The notes under the pieces are model-generated. The model had not been told where the DNA came from, did no database searches, and saw only the letters and a program-made list of their open reading frames with translations. Positions 6,698 to 7,247 of a DNA stretch of 7,247 nt are shown here, piece after piece (within the stretch, counting starts at the first letter, position 1; each line of letters opens with the position of its first letter). The translations under genes were made by a program, and so were the position numbers. Location: positions 1 through 7,247 of the forward strand of contig CALLYR010000226.1 of the NCBI GenBank assembly GCA_937859005.1, given 5' to 3'. The DNA is from an uncultured Paracoccus sp. (GTDB lineage Bacteria > Pseudomonadota > Alphaproteobacteria > Rhodobacterales > Rhodobacteraceae).

Positions 6698-7247
6698 TTA
6701 CCGGGTCAGCCGCGCGACCAGCCGTCCGCGCGCGGCGGGCAGCGGGCGGCCCACCTGACCCTCGGCCAGACGGGCATTCAGGAAATGCCCGGTCAGCGCA
6801 AAGGCATCCGCCAGATTCCCGCCCTGCCCGCCCAGCACCGCGGGCAAGGGCAGCAGGCGCGGTGCCCAGTCGCCTGCGGCGTCAAGCGTCACGGCATGGC
6901 CGGTGCGGGGACTGACATGGGTCAGCCCCTCGCGCGCGCCCGTCACGGCGCAGCGGTCCAGCGCAAGGCCGAAGCCCAGATCGTCCAGCAGCAGCAGTTC
7001 CCAGCGCAGGTAATCCTCGGCCCAGCCCGGCCCCTGCTCCATCCGGTCCAGCAGCGATTCCGTCGCATCCGCCAGCCGCGGATGCGGGTCGCGGTCGGGC
7101 AGCGCCCAGTTCAGCAGTGCGGCGACCGCGTTCAGCCCGGCCAGCGCATCGGCATCGCCCATCAGCCCCGTGCGCGCGCGCAGGGGTTCCGCCGTCATCG
7201 TCCCGAGCTGGTCGTCCCGCCGCGCCCGCCAGCGCAGCGACAGCCGG
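6698..7247 (-). CDS. recO: DNA repair protein RecO, C-terminal part (5' end outside window)
   Basis: RecO helps load RecA onto SSB-coated single strands in the RecF pathway and anneals complementary strands. The visible 182 codons cover the end of the N-terminal OB fold and the whole helical C-terminal domain. The frame continues upstream of the internal ATG at 7198 through codons reading RWRARRDDQLGT, which match the usual RecO strand before the helical domain. That ATG is therefore not the start, and about 60 residues are missing to the right. Diagnostic stretches are EDYLRWELLLLDDLGFGLAL and DRCAVTGAREGLTHVSPRTG. The Cys is single, so there is no CxxC zinc site, as in other proteobacterial RecO proteins. 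It ends with TAA, 7 nt from the convergent lipoprotein stop, and no terminator is visible between them. Confidence 0.92.
   Translation of the reverse strand, partial: RLSLRWRARRDDQLGTMTAEPLRARTGLMGDADALAGLNAVAALLNWALPDRDPHPRLADATESLLDRMEQGPGWAEDYLRWELLLLDDLGFGLALDRCAVTGAREGLTHVSPRTGHAVTLDAAGDWAPRLLPLPAVLGGQGGNLADAFALTGHFLNARLAEGQVGRPLPAARGRLVARLTR

Noticed and set aside
1..7247. A novel defence, mobile or biosynthetic system
   Set aside because: Every gene with supported coding character belongs to a housekeeping family or is a small coupled operon member. There is no composition shift, integrase, tRNA, toxin-antitoxin pair or repeat array.

Overview
This window looks like ordinary chromosomal core sequence from a GC-rich alphaproteobacterium of the Rhodobacteraceae, most likely Paracoccus or a close relative. 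The evidence is the very high GC with strong third-position bias, a (2S)-methylsuccinyl-CoA dehydrogenase of the ethylmalonyl-CoA pathway, and typical alphaproteobacterial DapE and RecO sequences. The genus is inferred from protein character, not from a search.

Layout, left to right. (1) 1-1482, plus strand: the 3' part of a gene for an envelope protein with a long Ala/Pro/Glu-rich segment, Asp-Gly-Ser repeats and a C-terminal OmpA peptidoglycan-binding domain. It meets the next gene tail to tail across a strong hairpin that can serve both strands (1494-1522). (2) 1522-4313, minus strand: a tightly packed four-gene operon, transcribed right to left as a TauE/SafE permease, dapE, a GNAT acetyltransferase and a small two-helix membrane protein. 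Two junctions are ATGA overlaps and the third gap is 4 bases. (3) 4314-4470: the divergent control region, holding a perfect 17-bp inverted repeat with a 14-nt spacer. Each arm is itself a near-palindrome and the two centres lie 31 bp apart, as expected for paired operators. (4) 4471-6129, plus strand: mcd. (5) 6268-6690, plus strand: a META-domain (HslJ-like) lipoprotein. (6) 6698-7247, minus strand: the C-terminal part of recO, running off the right edge and convergent with the lipoprotein gene, 7 nt apart.

The genes serve separate housekeeping roles: cell-wall anchoring, lysine/meso-diaminopimelate synthesis, C2 assimilation, envelope stress and DNA repair. There is no sign of a phage, transposon, CRISPR array, toxin-antitoxin pair, defence island or tRNA/rRNA gene, and I do not see a new multi-gene system. 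The most interesting element is the symmetric double dyad between the tauE-like gene and mcd, a good candidate operator for mcd and possibly for the lysine-gene operon as well.
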